Shown here in pieces: positions 40,493 to 49,883 of a stretch of DNA of 64,000 bases. The notes under the pieces are model-generated. The model did not search any database. It saw nothing but the letters and a program-made list of their open reading frames with translations, and had not been told where the DNA came from. The position numbers and the translations under genes were made by a program. How positions within the stretch are numbered: the first letter of the stretch is position 1; every line of letters begins with the position of its first letter. Origin of the DNA: an uncultured Dysosmobacter sp. (GTDB taxonomy: Bacteria > Bacillota > Clostridia > Oscillospirales > Oscillospiraceae); NCBI GenBank assembly GCA_934563745.1, contig CAKTHE010000009.1:1-64000 (forward strand), written 5' to 3'.

Positions 40493-42919
40493 TTATCGAT
40501 GCGGCACGTGCCAGATCTGATCCGCGTATTCCGCCACAGCCCGGTCTGCCGCAAAAATACCAGAGCGGGCAATGTTGCAAAGGCTCATACGGTTCCACTG
40601 GTCCGGCGCTTCGTAGACGCCCGTCATCCGCTCTTCCGCCTTGCAGTAGCTTTCAAAATCCGCCAGCAGCAGATATTCGTCGGCCGCCGTACCGCCGCAG
40701 CCGGTCAAAAGCCGGGCGTAAAGATCCTCGTAGGAAACGCCGTCCCGGAAGCCGGTCCGCAGCGCGTCCAGCGCCCGGTGCAGCACCGGGTCCCGGTCGT
40801 AAAGCCGCTGGGGCAGATAGCCTGACCGGCGCAGCGCATCCGCCTCGTCGGCCCGGAGGCCGAATAAAAACATATTGTCGTCCCCCAGCACCTGGTGCAT
40901 TTCCACATTGGCGCCATCCAGCGTCCCCACCGTCAGGGCCCCGTTCATCATGAATTTCATATTTCCGGTTCCGGAGGCTTCCTTGCCCACCGTGGAGATC
41001 TGCTGGGACACTTCCGCAGCCGGCATCAGGTGCTCCGCCAGCGAAACGCGGTAATTTTCCAGAAACACCACCTTCAGCTTGCCCCGGCACCGGGGATCAT
41101 GATCGATCTGATCCGCCAGGGAATTGATCAGGCGGATGATCCGCTTGGCCACCGCATAGCCCGGCGCTGCCTTGGCCCCGAACAGGAAGGTCTGGGGCCG
41201 CCCAATGGCCCCGGGGTCGTCCTGCAGCTTCTGATAAAGCGCCAGGATATGCAGCGCGTTGAGCAGCTGGCGCTTATACTCATGCAGCCGCTTGACCTGC
41301 ACGTTGAAGATGCTGTCCGGGTCCAGCTCCACCCCCTGCGTGCGGCGCAGATACGCGCAGAACGCCTCCTTGTTCTGCCGCTTGACCGCGCCCAGGCGCT
41401 CCAGCACCTGCCGGTCCTCTGCCGCAGACTCCAGCCGGCTCAGCCGCTCCGGGTGCAGCAGGTATCCGTCTCCGCCGGTCACATCGCAGATCAGCGCATG
41501 CAGCGGCGGATTGATCTCGGCAAGCCAGCGGCGGTGATCCACGCCGTTGGTGATGCTTTTGAGCTTCTGCGGCTCCATTGCGCAGACATTTCGGAACACG
41601 TCCCTGCGCAGAATTTCGGAGTGCAGAGCACTTACTCCGTTGACATAGCTGCATCCTGCCAGGCACAGATTCGCCATACGTACCTCGCCGCCCCAGATAA
41701 TGGCCGTGTCCCGCACCTTCTCCTCGTCCCGGAAAAATTCCGTGCAGCGGCGCTGCCAGCGGGCCGCGATCTCCTGCAGAATCTGCCAGATCCGGGGCAG
41801 CAGACGCTCCACCAGCTCCTGGGGCCACCGCTCCAGCGCCTCCGCCAGGACCGTATGATTGGTATAGTTCACCGACCGGACCGTGATATCCCAGGCGCCG
41901 TCCCAATCCATGCCCGCCTCGTCCAAAAGGATGCGCATCAGCTCCGGGATCACCAGCGCCGGATGGGTGTCATTGATCTGGATCACGTTTTTCTCATGGA
42001 AGTTCCGAAGGGTGCCATATACCTCCAGATGACGCTTTACAATACTCTGGACGGTGGCGGAAACGAAAAAGTACTGCTGCTTGAGCCGCAGGGATTTCCC
42101 CTCGATGTGATTATCCTCCGGATAGAGAATCTTGGCGATCACCTCCGCCATGGCCTCTTCCTCGGCGGCCTTGAGATATTCCCCCCGGGAGTAAAGGTTC
42201 ATGTCCACCGGCTTGGTGGAACGGGCGTCCCACAGGCGGAGCACATTGGTGTGTCCGGTCTGATAGCCGGCAATCTCCATATCGCAGGGGATGGCCAGCA
42301 CGGTTGTGCCGCCCTCCTGCACAATGTGCAGCCGGCCGTTGTCCCAGAATTCCCGCAGCGTCCCGCCGAAGTGAACGGCCTGCGCCTCCTCCGGTTTGGG
42401 CAGCAGCCAGGCCGCGCCGATCTCTTTCCAATTATCCGGCAGCTCCACCTGCTGTCCGTCCACGATCTTCTGCTTGAAAAGGCCCAGCTCATAGCAGATC
42501 GAATAGCCCGTGGCCGGAATCTCCAGGGTGGTCATCGCATCCAGATAGCATGCCGCCAGGCGGCCCAGACCGCCGTTTCCCAGCGCCGCATCCGGTTCCG
42601 CCTCAAAAACATCCGCCGGGGCAAAGCCCATATGCTCCAGCGCCTGGCGCAGCTGCGGGAGGATCCCCAGGTTAAAGGCGTTTTTCATCAGGCTGCGGCC
42701 CATCAAAAATTCCAGGGACAGATAATGCACCTGCTTTTTTTGCCGCTGCCGCGTTTGCTGCCGCGTCTCCACCTCCCGCAGCGCCATCTGCTCCCGCAGC
42801 ACCAGGGCGCAGGCCCGCAGGATCTCTGCTTCACCGGCCTCCTCGGCGGTCTTCCCGAAGTGGACCATAAGCTTATGCGTCAATTGCCGTTCCAGTTCCT
42901 GTGTCGTCAAGGTCATCAT
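40493..42919 (-). CDS. glgP: Glycogen/starch phosphorylase
   Basis: This PLP-dependent phosphorylase releases glucose-1-phosphate from alpha-1,4-glucan ends. The 808-residue length is normal. The N-terminal part has YLSLEFLMGRSLMKNAFNLG and ALGNGGLGRLAACYLDAMTTL. The C-terminal PLP-lysine motif is EASGTGNMKFMMNGALTVGT, followed by DGANVEMH. Its ATG overlaps the glgA stop by four bases. It is the last gene of the operon, giving the breakdown arm next to the synthesis genes. Confidence 0.96.
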   Translation of the reverse strand: MMTLTTQELERQLTHKLMVHFGKTAEEAGEAEILRACALVLREQMALREVETRQQTRQRQKKQVHYLSLEFLMGRSLMKNAFNLGILPQLRQALEHMGFAPADVFEAEPDAALGNGGLGRLAACYLDAMTTLEIPATGYSICYELGLFKQKIVDGQQVELPDNWKEIGAAWLLPKPEEAQAVHFGGTLREFWDNGRLHIVQEGGTTVLAIPCDMEIAGYQTGHTNVLRLWDARSTKPVDMNLYSRGEYLKAAEEEAMAEVIAKILYPEDNHIEGKSLRLKQQYFFVSATVQSIVKRHLEVYGTLRNFHEKNVIQINDTHPALVIPELMRILLDEAGMDWDGAWDITVRSVNYTNHTVLAEALERWPQELVERLLPRIWQILQEIAARWQRRCTEFFRDEEKVRDTAIIWGGEVRMANLCLAGCSYVNGVSALHSEILRRDVFRNVCAMEPQKLKSITNGVDHRRWLAEINPPLHALICDVTGGDGYLLHPERLSRLESAAEDRQVLERLGAVKRQNKEAFCAYLRRTQGVELDPDSIFNVQVKRLHEYKRQLLNALHILALYQKLQDDPGAIGRPQTFLFGAKAAPGYAVAKRIIRLINSLADQIDHDPRCRGKLKVVFLENYRVSLAEHLMPAAEVSQQISTVGKEASGTGNMKFMMNGALTVGTLDGANVEMHQVLGDDNMFLFGLRADEADALRRSGYLPQRLYDRDPVLHRALDALRTGFRDGVSYEDLYARLLTGCGGTAADEYLLLADFESYCKAEERMTGVYEAPDQWNRMSLCNIARSGIFAADRAVAEYADQIWHVPHR

Positions 42920-44550
42920 GCTTGATTCTCTTTCTCCGCCGTTTTTTTGCCGCCGGCACGCCGGGATACCGTCTTGGTCCCGGGCTTGCTGCGCCGGCTT
43001 CCGGAGGCCGTCCGCTTCCGGACCGTCCCGGCCTTGGCCGTCTTTTTCGCGGATGCCGCATTAGCCGGCACCGAAGCCCCGGCTCCGGGCTGCTCCGTCG
43101 GCGCCGCCGGATATGTCTGCCCGGTCACGCGGGCGTAGATCTCCAGATAGGCGCGGGCGCTGCGGCTCCAGCTGAAGTCCGCCTCCATCGCCCGCAGCTG
43201 TAGCCGGGAAAAGGCCTCCGGCTGCGTCCGGTACAGCTCCGCCGCTTCCCGCAGGACGTAAAGCATATCGCCCGAGGAATAGGCGGCAAAGGTAAAGCCC
43301 GTCCCGGCATCCCGCCAGGCCTCATAGGGGCGCACCGAATCCCGCAGGCCGCCGGTCTCCCGCACAATGGGCACCGCGCCGTAGCGCATGGCGATCATCT
43401 GCGACAGGCCGCAGGGTTCGCTGCGGGAGGGCATCAGAAACAGATCCGCGCCGCCGTAGATCTCCATGGCCAGTTCTTCACTGTAATCCAGCCGCACCGC
43501 CAGCCGGCCCGGATACTGGTCCGCCGCCCAGCGGAAGAATTCCTCATATTTCCGCTCACCCCGGCCCAGGACCACCATCTGCACCGGCAGTTCCATCACA
43601 TCGTGCAGCACTTCACACACAAGATCCAGGCCCTTATGCGCCACCAGCCGGGACACCATCCCGATCACCGGCACGCCTTCCTGCTCCTGCAGGCCCAGGA
43701 TCCGGCGCAGCTGCGCCTTGTCCTCAGCCTTGCCGCTCCGGTCCGCAGCCGAGTACGGCCGGGCCAGATAGGGATCCCGCGCCGGATCATAACGCACCCG
43801 GTCAATGCCGTTGAGCACGCCGGAGAGCTTATAGCTGCACTGCTGCAGCACACTTTCCAGTCCACAGGCAAAATAGCTGCACTTGAGCTCCTCGGCGTAT
43901 GAGGGGGACACCGCATTGACGGCGTCCGCGCACAGGATCGCCCCCTTCAGAAGGTTCACATCCCCGTCCATCAGGATCGTTCCGTCGTCCGCCCAGCCGT
44001 GATCCAGGCCGAACAGGTCCCCCAGGGTTTCCACCCCGCAACGGCCCTGGTACTCAATGTTGTGAATGGTCAGCACCGTCCGGATCGAGCGCAGCCGCTC
44101 CTCCCGGACGCCGTCATCCTTGAGATAAATGGGGATCAGAGCTGTTTGCCAATCATTGCAGTGGATCACGTCCGGCCAGAAATCCAGATGATCCAGCATC
44201 TGAACCACCGCCCGGGAGAAAAAGCCGAAGCGCTCTGCATCGTCCAGATAACCATAGAGCTCCGGACGGGCAAAGTACTGCTCGTTATCCAGGAAATACC
44301 ATGTGATTCCCTCTGCCTTTGTGCGGAACAGGCCGCAGTAGCTGTGCCGCCAGGCAAGATCCACATAGTCATAGCACAAAAATTCCAGCTGGTCCGCAAA
44401 ACGCTCCTTCACCGACCGGTACAGCGGTAGGATCACCGCCGTTTCAGCGCCGGCCGCGGCCAGAGCCGGCGGCAGGGATCCGGCCACGTCCGCCAGCCCT
44501 CCGGTCTTGCAGAAGGGCACCGCCTCGCTGGCGGCGTACAGAATCTTCAT
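42916..44550 (-). CDS. glgA: Glycogen synthase with basic C-terminal tail
   Basis: This GT5 glycosyltransferase adds glucose from ADP-glucose to the glucan. The 544-residue product has the ADP-glucose motif KTGGLADVAGSLP (about 16-28), the linker VIHCNDWQTALIPI, and the late PSRSEPCGLSQMIAMRYG. GlgA usually ends near 480 residues. Here about 65 extra residues follow, rich in Lys, Arg, Ala, Ser and Thr (AKKTAKAGTVRKRTASGSRR and more), resembling the histone-H1-like tails of DNA- or polyanion-binding proteins. GAAAGGAGGAG precedes the start. Confidence 0.94.
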   Translation of the reverse strand: MKILYAASEAVPFCKTGGLADVAGSLPPALAAAGAETAVILPLYRSVKERFADQLEFLCYDYVDLAWRHSYCGLFRTKAEGITWYFLDNEQYFARPELYGYLDDAERFGFFSRAVVQMLDHLDFWPDVIHCNDWQTALIPIYLKDDGVREERLRSIRTVLTIHNIEYQGRCGVETLGDLFGLDHGWADDGTILMDGDVNLLKGAILCADAVNAVSPSYAEELKCSYFACGLESVLQQCSYKLSGVLNGIDRVRYDPARDPYLARPYSAADRSGKAEDKAQLRRILGLQEQEGVPVIGMVSRLVAHKGLDLVCEVLHDVMELPVQMVVLGRGERKYEEFFRWAADQYPGRLAVRLDYSEELAMEIYGGADLFLMPSRSEPCGLSQMIAMRYGAVPIVRETGGLRDSVRPYEAWRDAGTGFTFAAYSSGDMLYVLREAAELYRTQPEAFSRLQLRAMEADFSWSRSARAYLEIYARVTGQTYPAAPTEQPGAGASVPANAASAKKTAKAGTVRKRTASGSRRSKPGTKTVSRRAGGKKTAEKENQA

Positions 44551-44578
44551 GGGAATCTCCTCCTTTCTTCCCGGCCCC

Positions 44579-45694
44579 TTATACGGCCGAGCCCTTGGCG
44601 ATCACGATGGGATAGGTGCTGTATCCCATCAGCGTATGTCCTTCCAGCACGTCCACATCCTTGTCCGCGATCACATAGGAAAGCGCCGCGTCCCGCCGGA
44701 CAGAGGATTCCTTGAACAGAATGCTGTTGCGCACCACCGCGCCCTTTTCCACCCGGACGCCGGCAAACAGGATGGAGTTCTCCACCGTTCCTTCGATGCA
44801 GCACCCGTCCGCCACCAGGGAATTGGTGCACACACCGGCCGGCCCGATGTAGGCCGAGGATTTATCTGCGCTTTTGGCGCGGATCGGACGCTCCGGGCAG
44901 AACAGCTCCCGCCGGATCGACGGAGAAAGCAGCTGCATGCTGCGCTCGTAATACTCCTGCACGGAGCGGATCTGGGCCGCATAGCCGCTCCAGACATAGC
45001 TTCCGATCTGCAGTTCATTGCGCTTGGCCTGCAGCACATCCCGCCGCCAGCTGTACCGGTCCTGACTGGCGCAGCCGTCCACCAGCGAAAGCAGCAGCGT
45101 TTTGGACAGGATAAACACCTCCAGGCTGCGATAGCCCCGGGGCGTATTCAGATTGAACAGCACATCCCGGACCCGCCCCTGAGCGTCCAGCTGATCGTAG
45201 CTGCCGTTTTCCACCGGAAGGCTGTCATGGGCGCACACCACCGTAATGTCATTGCCGCTGCGCAGATGATGTTCAAAAATCTCAGTCAGCGGCAGATTGG
45301 CCACCAGGTCCCCATCCATCAGCACCACGTAGTCCTGGCGGATCTCCTCCAGATAGGAACGCACGCTGTAAAGAGCCTCTACCTTTCCGCGGAACGGTTC
45401 GCCCCCGTCCCGGTTTTTCAGATACGCAAAGGGCGGCAGCAGCCGCAGTCCGCCGCGCTTGCGGCTCAGATCCCAGTTCTTCCCGGTTCCCAGATGGTCC
45501 AGCAGACTTTGGTAGCGGCCCCGCAGGATCACGCCCACATCCGTCACGCCGGCGTTCATCAGGTTGGACAGGCTGAAATCCACCGCCCGGTACCGGCCCC
45601 CGAAGGGAACCGACGAGGAAGAGCGGACCTCCGTCAGCTCCCGCAGGCCCTCATGATTTTCATAGGAAAAGATGATCCCGTGCAGTCCGTTCAT
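44579..45694 (-). CDS. glgD: Glucose-1-phosphate adenylyltransferase-like subunit GlgD
   Basis: This is the Firmicutes-type second subunit of ADP-glucose pyrophosphorylase. The 371-residue protein has a nucleotidyltransferase domain but with a degenerate N terminus: [20 protein letters not shown] replaces the GGxGxRL pyrophosphorylase loop, so it is likely regulatory rather than catalytic. [21 protein letters not shown] and the C-terminal left-handed beta-helix are kept. Its ATG overlaps the glgC stop by four bases. Confidence 0.92.
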   Translation of the reverse strand: MNGLHGIIFSYENHEGLRELTEVRSSSSVPFGGRYRAVDFSLSNLMNAGVTDVGVILRGRYQSLLDHLGTGKNWDLSRKRGGLRLLPPFAYLKNRDGGEPFRGKVEALYSVRSYLEEIRQDYVVLMDGDLVANLPLTEIFEHHLRSGNDITVVCAHDSLPVENGSYDQLDAQGRVRDVLFNLNTPRGYRSLEVFILSKTLLLSLVDGCASQDRYSWRRDVLQAKRNELQIGSYVWSGYAAQIRSVQEYYERSMQLLSPSIRRELFCPERPIRAKSADKSSAYIGPAGVCTNSLVADGCCIEGTVENSILFAGVRVEKGAVVRNSILFKESSVRRDAALSYVIADKDVDVLEGHTLMGYSTYPIVIAKGSAV

Positions 45695-46899
45695 CTGCAC
45701 ACCTCCTGACCGTCTTTTGTCAGCATGGTCTTGGCCGGGACCCTCCGGCCCGCCTCCAGCCGGCAGCCCGGTGCCAGTACCGTCAGCCCCCAGTCTTCCG
45801 GCGCGCACTCCTCCGGAGCGGCGCCGACACGGCAGCCGGCTCCGATGTGGGTCCCCTCGCCCAGGATCGCGTAGCGCACCACGGCCCCCGATTCCACCAC
45901 CGTGCCGGGCAGCAGAACGGAATAGCTGACCTCCGCGCCTTCCCCCACAAAGACCTGCTGGGAAAGGACAGAGTTTTCCACACTGCCTTCCAGATCGCTT
46001 CCGCGGTTGAAAGCGCTGTGGCTCACCCGGGCGTTCTTTCCCAGAAAGGCGGCCGGCATGGAGACCGTCCGGGCGTAGATGGGCCAGCTTTCATCCAGCA
46101 GGTCCAGCCCCGATTCCGGCGAAAGCATATCCATATTGGCGTCCCACAAAGACTCCAGCGTGCCCACGTCCTTCCAATAGCCGGAGAAGCGGAAGGCGGC
46201 CATGCGCTCTCCCGCCCGCAGCATGGCGGGGATCACATTTTTCCCGAAGTCATTGTCGGAGGCGGGATCCGCTTCATCGGCCTGCAGATAGGCCTTCAGC
46301 GTTTTCCAGGTGAAAATGTAAATTCCCATCGAGGCCAGATTGCTTTTTGGCTCTTTGGGCTTTTCCTCAAATTCCGTGATCAGATCGTCCCCGTCCACGT
46401 TCATGATCCCGAACCGGGGCGCATCCGCCCAGGGCACCTCCATCACCGAAATGGTGCAGGCCGCGCCGCTGTCCTTGTGCCGGGCCAGCATTTCGGAATA
46501 ATCCATTTTATAAATGTGGTCGCCGGAGAGCACCAGCACATATTCCGGATCATACAGGTCCACAAACCCGATGTTCTGATAAATGGCATTGGCCGTGCCC
46601 TTATACCAGGTGCCGCCCTCGCTGGACACATATGGCGGCAGGATATGAACGCCGCCGGTGCTTCCGTCCAGATCCCAGGGCTGGCCGCTTCCGATATAGC
46701 TGTTCAGCTCCAGCGGCCGGTACTGGGTCAGCACCCCCACCGTGTCGATCCCGGAGTTGGAGCAGTTGGACAGCGGGAAATCAATGATGCGGTATTTTCC
46801 GCCAAAGGGAACCGCCGGTTTGGCCATCTCCCCGGTCAGGACGTACAGGCGGCTGCCCTGCCCGCCTGCCAGCAGCATGGCCACACATTCTTTACGCAT
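45691..46899 (-). CDS. glgC: Glucose-1-phosphate adenylyltransferase catalytic subunit
   Basis: This enzyme makes ADP-glucose, the committed step of glycogen synthesis. The 402-residue protein has the catalytic loop [14 protein letters not shown] (about 9-22), [20 protein letters not shown], the metal aspartate in [16 protein letters not shown], and FEEKP. A left-handed beta-helix closes it. It overlaps glgB by 8 bases and glgD by 4. Confidence 0.96.
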   Translation of the reverse strand: MRKECVAMLLAGGQGSRLYVLTGEMAKPAVPFGGKYRIIDFPLSNCSNSGIDTVGVLTQYRPLELNSYIGSGQPWDLDGSTGGVHILPPYVSSEGGTWYKGTANAIYQNIGFVDLYDPEYVLVLSGDHIYKMDYSEMLARHKDSGAACTISVMEVPWADAPRFGIMNVDGDDLITEFEEKPKEPKSNLASMGIYIFTWKTLKAYLQADEADPASDNDFGKNVIPAMLRAGERMAAFRFSGYWKDVGTLESLWDANMDMLSPESGLDLLDESWPIYARTVSMPAAFLGKNARVSHSAFNRGSDLEGSVENSVLSQQVFVGEGAEVSYSVLLPGTVVESGAVVRYAILGEGTHIGAGCRVGAAPEECAPEDWGLTVLAPGCRLEAGRRVPAKTMLTKDGQEVCR

Positions 46900-48832
46900 G
46901 GATCGTACCCCTTTCTGACGCCTTTTGTTCCTTGCTTCTTTTTCTTCCCCCGGGGAAGCTTCCTTCCCCTTTTAAAAACACCGCGCCGAACGCCGGGATC
47001 TTCAGCTCCAAAGACGTCGCCCGTCCGTGGGATGGCACCGCCTCCACCGGCACCGGCGCATCATCGCCGAACCCGTCTCCGCCGTAATCCGCCGCGTCCG
47101 TGTTGAACAGCGGGCGGAAGCACCGGCGGGCCGGAACACCGACCCGGTACCCCTCGTACCGGTTGGGCGAAAAGTTCACCGCGCACAAAAGCATGCCGCC
47201 GCGCCGGTCCTTGCGCAGAAAAACCACCACGTTATTCCGGTTGTCATCCGGCACCAGCCATTCAAACCCCGCCCAGTCAAAGTCTATCTCCCAAAGCGGG
47301 CGCTGCCGTTTATAAAACCGGTTTGCCGCCCGGAAAAACGCCAGGGTCTGCCGGTTCCGCTGCTCGTCCAGCAAATACCAGTCCAGCTGCCCTGCGGCAT
47401 CCCACTCGTGCCATTGTCCCAGCTCTGCCCCCATAAAAAGAAGCTTTTTCCCCGGGTGTGCCAGCAGATAGGCGTAAAATCCCCGCAGGCAGCGCAGCTG
47501 CGTCTCATAGTCCCCGGGCATCTTATTCACCAGGGACCCCTTCATATGCACCACTTCGTCGTGGGAGATCGGCAGAATAAAATTCTCCGAAAAGGCATAC
47601 ATCAGGGAAAAGGTAATGTCCTTATGATGAAACTGCCGAAACCACGGATCCATTTTAAGATAGTGACACAGGTCGTTCATCCAGCCCATGTTCCATTTCA
47701 GGTTAAATCCCAGGCCGCCCTCTTCCACCGGATGCGACACCAGCGGCCAGGCCGTGGACTCCTCCGCAATCATCAAAACCTCCGGATCCACCTGAAACGC
47801 CAGGGTGTTGAGTCCCTGCAAGAATGCGATCGCCTCCAGATTCTCCCGTCCGCCCCGGGCATTGGGCGTCCAGCTTCCGGCCGGGCGGTCATAATCCAGA
47901 TACAGCATAGATGCCACCGCATCCACCCGCAGCCCGTCGATGTGATACTGCTCCAGCCAATAGCGGGCGGAGGAATTGAGAAAACTGACCACCTCCGGCC
48001 GGCCATAGTCAAACACCCGGGTCCCCCACCCGGCATGCTCCCACTTGGACGGGTCCGCATATTCGTAGCAGCAAGTCCCGTCAAATTCCATCAGGCCCTG
48101 CTCGTCCTTGCAGAAATGCGCCGGCACCCAGTCCAGGATCACAGCGATCCCCTTTTTATGCAGATGATTGACAAACCACATAAAGTCCTTGGGGGTCCCG
48201 AACCGGGACGTCGGCGCAAAATACCCGGTGCACTGATAGCCCCAGGAGTCATCCAGCGGGTGCTCCGTCACCGGCAGCAGCTCCACCGCCTGATAGCCCA
48301 GATCCCACACATAGGCCGCCAGTTCCCGGGCCAGCGTGCGGTAATCGCAAAACGCTCCATCCTCCCGCCGGCGCCAAGACCCCAGATGTACTTCATAAAT
48401 ATTCAGGGGACTGTCATACACCCGGTGCTGCGCCCGGCCGGTGCGAAAGGCCCCGTCACTCCAGGCAAAGCCATCCAGATCGTACAGCTTGCTGGCTGTT
48501 CCCGGTCGGGTCTCGGCATGAACGGCATAGGGGTCCGCCTTAAAGCGCAGCACCCCATCCGCCCCGGTCACGGCATATTTGTATGAGGCATACTCCGGCA
48601 GGCCCGGAAGGAAGCCCTCCCACAGCTCTCCGTTTTGCTTCAGGGGCGCAGCCGACGGATCCCAGCCGTTGAACGTCCCTACCACGGAGACGGCCTGGGC
48701 ATGCGGCGCCCAGACCCGGAACTCCCATCCGTCACGGCCGCGCCGCCGGGCCGGATGCGCCCCAAACAGCCGCCATCCCTCAGACAGCGTGCCCCGGTGG
48801 AACTGCTGCGTCCATTTGTCCCGCTCTTTCAA
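46892..48832 (-). CDS. glgB: 1,4-alpha-glucan branching enzyme
   Basis: This GH13 enzyme makes alpha-1,6 branches. From a TTG start at 48832 it is 646 residues. An N-terminal CBM48 (about 35-125, [21 protein letters not shown]) precedes the GH13 barrel. The catalytic nucleophile Asp is in [12 protein letters not shown], the acid Glu in [10 protein letters not shown], and the stabilising Asp in PISHDEVVH. The in-frame ATG at 48895 lies in the promoter -10 box, so it cannot be used. It is the first gene of glgBCDAP. Confidence 0.95.
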   Translation of the reverse strand: MKERDKWTQQFHRGTLSEGWRLFGAHPARRRGRDGWEFRVWAPHAQAVSVVGTFNGWDPSAAPLKQNGELWEGFLPGLPEYASYKYAVTGADGVLRFKADPYAVHAETRPGTASKLYDLDGFAWSDGAFRTGRAQHRVYDSPLNIYEVHLGSWRRREDGAFCDYRTLARELAAYVWDLGYQAVELLPVTEHPLDDSWGYQCTGYFAPTSRFGTPKDFMWFVNHLHKKGIAVILDWVPAHFCKDEQGLMEFDGTCCYEYADPSKWEHAGWGTRVFDYGRPEVVSFLNSSARYWLEQYHIDGLRVDAVASMLYLDYDRPAGSWTPNARGGRENLEAIAFLQGLNTLAFQVDPEVLMIAEESTAWPLVSHPVEEGGLGFNLKWNMGWMNDLCHYLKMDPWFRQFHHKDITFSLMYAFSENFILPISHDEVVHMKGSLVNKMPGDYETQLRCLRGFYAYLLAHPGKKLLFMGAELGQWHEWDAAGQLDWYLLDEQRNRQTLAFFRAANRFYKRQRPLWEIDFDWAGFEWLVPDDNRNNVVVFLRKDRRGGMLLCAVNFSPNRYEGYRVGVPARRCFRPLFNTDAADYGGDGFGDDAPVPVEAVPSHGRATSLELKIPAFGAVFLKGEGSFPGGRKRSKEQKASERGTIHA

Positions 48833-48895
48833 GCCGTCGCCCCCTTTGCCGCCGGGTCGGCGCCATCCGCCCGGTTCGGGTCTTTTTCTTACCAA

Positions 48896-48924
48896 ATTAT
48901 ACCGCGCCGCAAAATAAGCGTCAA
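48896..48924 (-). promoter_or_regulatory. Promoter of glgBCDAP
   Basis: On the minus strand, TTGACG (48919-48924), 17 bases, TATAAT (48896-48901), about 64 bases before the glgB TTG start. Confidence 0.85.
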
Positions 48925-49061
48925 GAATTCTCCCGTCGAATCCCGGTGGAAAGAGCCGCGCAAAGCGCTGATTTTACAGAGCTTTCATGCCCATTTTTCT
49001 GCGTTTTTGCCAAGCCCTAACGCATCCGCTTCCGCTGCATACCCCACAGTCCGATCCATAC

Positions 49062-49090
49062 TTGCAATATTTACTCATGCCTGCTATAAT
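49062..49090 (+). promoter_or_regulatory. Promoter of spoVT
   Basis: TTGCAA (49062-49067), 17 bases, TGC-TATAAT (-10 at 49085-49090). It is a sigma-A-like promoter; in B. subtilis spoVT is read by the forespore factor sigma-G, and no clear sigma-G box was identified here. The rest of the 409-base gap from 48833 holds only the glgB promoter. Confidence 0.6.
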
Positions 49091-49241
49091 ATTATTTCAT
49101 GCGGGATGATTTCTTCCAGATTTAACCGCGGTGTCCGCCGGCATAGCCCGCCGAACATTGCAGATACTAATTCCTGTCAAAGCCGCTAAATCCTTCTTAT
49201 GAAGGCTTGATCCAACTCTGACCCATGGGAGGTAATCACAG

Positions 49242-49784
49242 GTGAAAGCGACAGGAATTGTGCGTAGGATCGATGATCTGGGCCGGGTCGTCATTCCCAA
49301 GGAGATCCGCAGGACCATGCGGATCCGGGAGGGCGACCCGCTGGAGATTTACACCAGCCGTGACGGCGAGGTGATTTTCAAGAAGTATTCTCTGCTGGGC
49401 GGCGTGGATGAATTAGCCGGCCAGCTGAGCGAAACGCTGAGCAAGACCACCGGCCGGATCTGCGCGGTTTCCGACCGGGACACGGTCCTTGCTGTGGCCG
49501 GCGGCGGCCGCAGGGAGCTGCTTGGCAAGCGTCTGGCTCCGGAGCTGGATGCCGTAATGGAGGGGCGCCGGATCTATCAGCTTCCCGCCGGCGAGCCCGG
49601 GATTCCCGTGTGCGACAGCTCAGGCCGTCTGATCGCTGCCGTCGCCGCGCCGATCCTTTCCGAGGGCGATGTTCTGGGGCTGGTGCTGATGGTCACGCAG
49701 GAGTCCGATCCGCCGGTGGGCGAGGTGGAACTGAAGCTGGCCCAGGCGGCCGCCGCTTTTCTGGGGCGGCATATGGAAAGCTGA
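49242..49784 (+). CDS. spoVT: Stage V sporulation protein T
   Basis: This AbrB-type transcription factor controls late forespore genes and spore germination properties. The 180-residue protein has the swapped-hairpin AbrB domain (TGIVRRIDDLGRVVIPKEIRR, then EGDPLEIYTSRDGEVIFKKYS, residues 4-50). A GAF-like C-terminal domain follows (about 55-180, GRICAVSDRDTVLAVAGGGR). The start is a GTG with GGGAGG 9 bases upstream. It is good evidence that the organism sporulates. Confidence 0.94.
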   Translation: MKATGIVRRIDDLGRVVIPKEIRRTMRIREGDPLEIYTSRDGEVIFKKYSLLGGVDELAGQLSETLSKTTGRICAVSDRDTVLAVAGGGRRELLGKRLAPELDAVMEGRRIYQLPAGEPGIPVCDSSGRLIAAVAAPILSEGDVLGLVLMVTQESDPPVGEVELKLAQAAAAFLGRHMES

Positions 49785-49792
49785 GCGGCAGA

Positions 49793-49822
49793 AGAAGCCG
49801 GGCGCTGGCCCGGCTTCTCTGT
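49793..49822 (+). terminator. Hairpin after spoVT
   Basis: AGAAGCCGGGC / GCCCGGCTTCT with a GCTG loop. The stem is strong but no U-run follows, so it is a weak or assisted terminator. Confidence 0.5.
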
Positions 49823-49840
49823 GCCCCGCTTTGATCTTAT

Positions 49841-49866
49841 ATTTATGAGAGAGAATTTATGAGAGA
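49841..49866. repeat. 12-bp direct repeat before the symporter gene
   Basis: ATTTATGAGAGA occurs at 49841-49852 and again at 49855-49866, two bases apart, just before the ribosome site. It is a possible regulator-binding site or a small duplication. Confidence 0.45.
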
Positions 49867-49883
49867 ATCAAAGGAGAGCAGAT

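Noticed and set aside
48833..48895. ATG at 48895 as the start of glgB
   Set aside because: It lies in the -10 box of the glg promoter, so it cannot be in the transcript; the TTG at 48832 has a ribosome site.
49000..49241. Sigma-G promoter upstream of spoVT
   Set aside because: No convincing GNATR-18-CATNNTA pair was found at a fitting distance; a sigma-A-like promoter is clearer.
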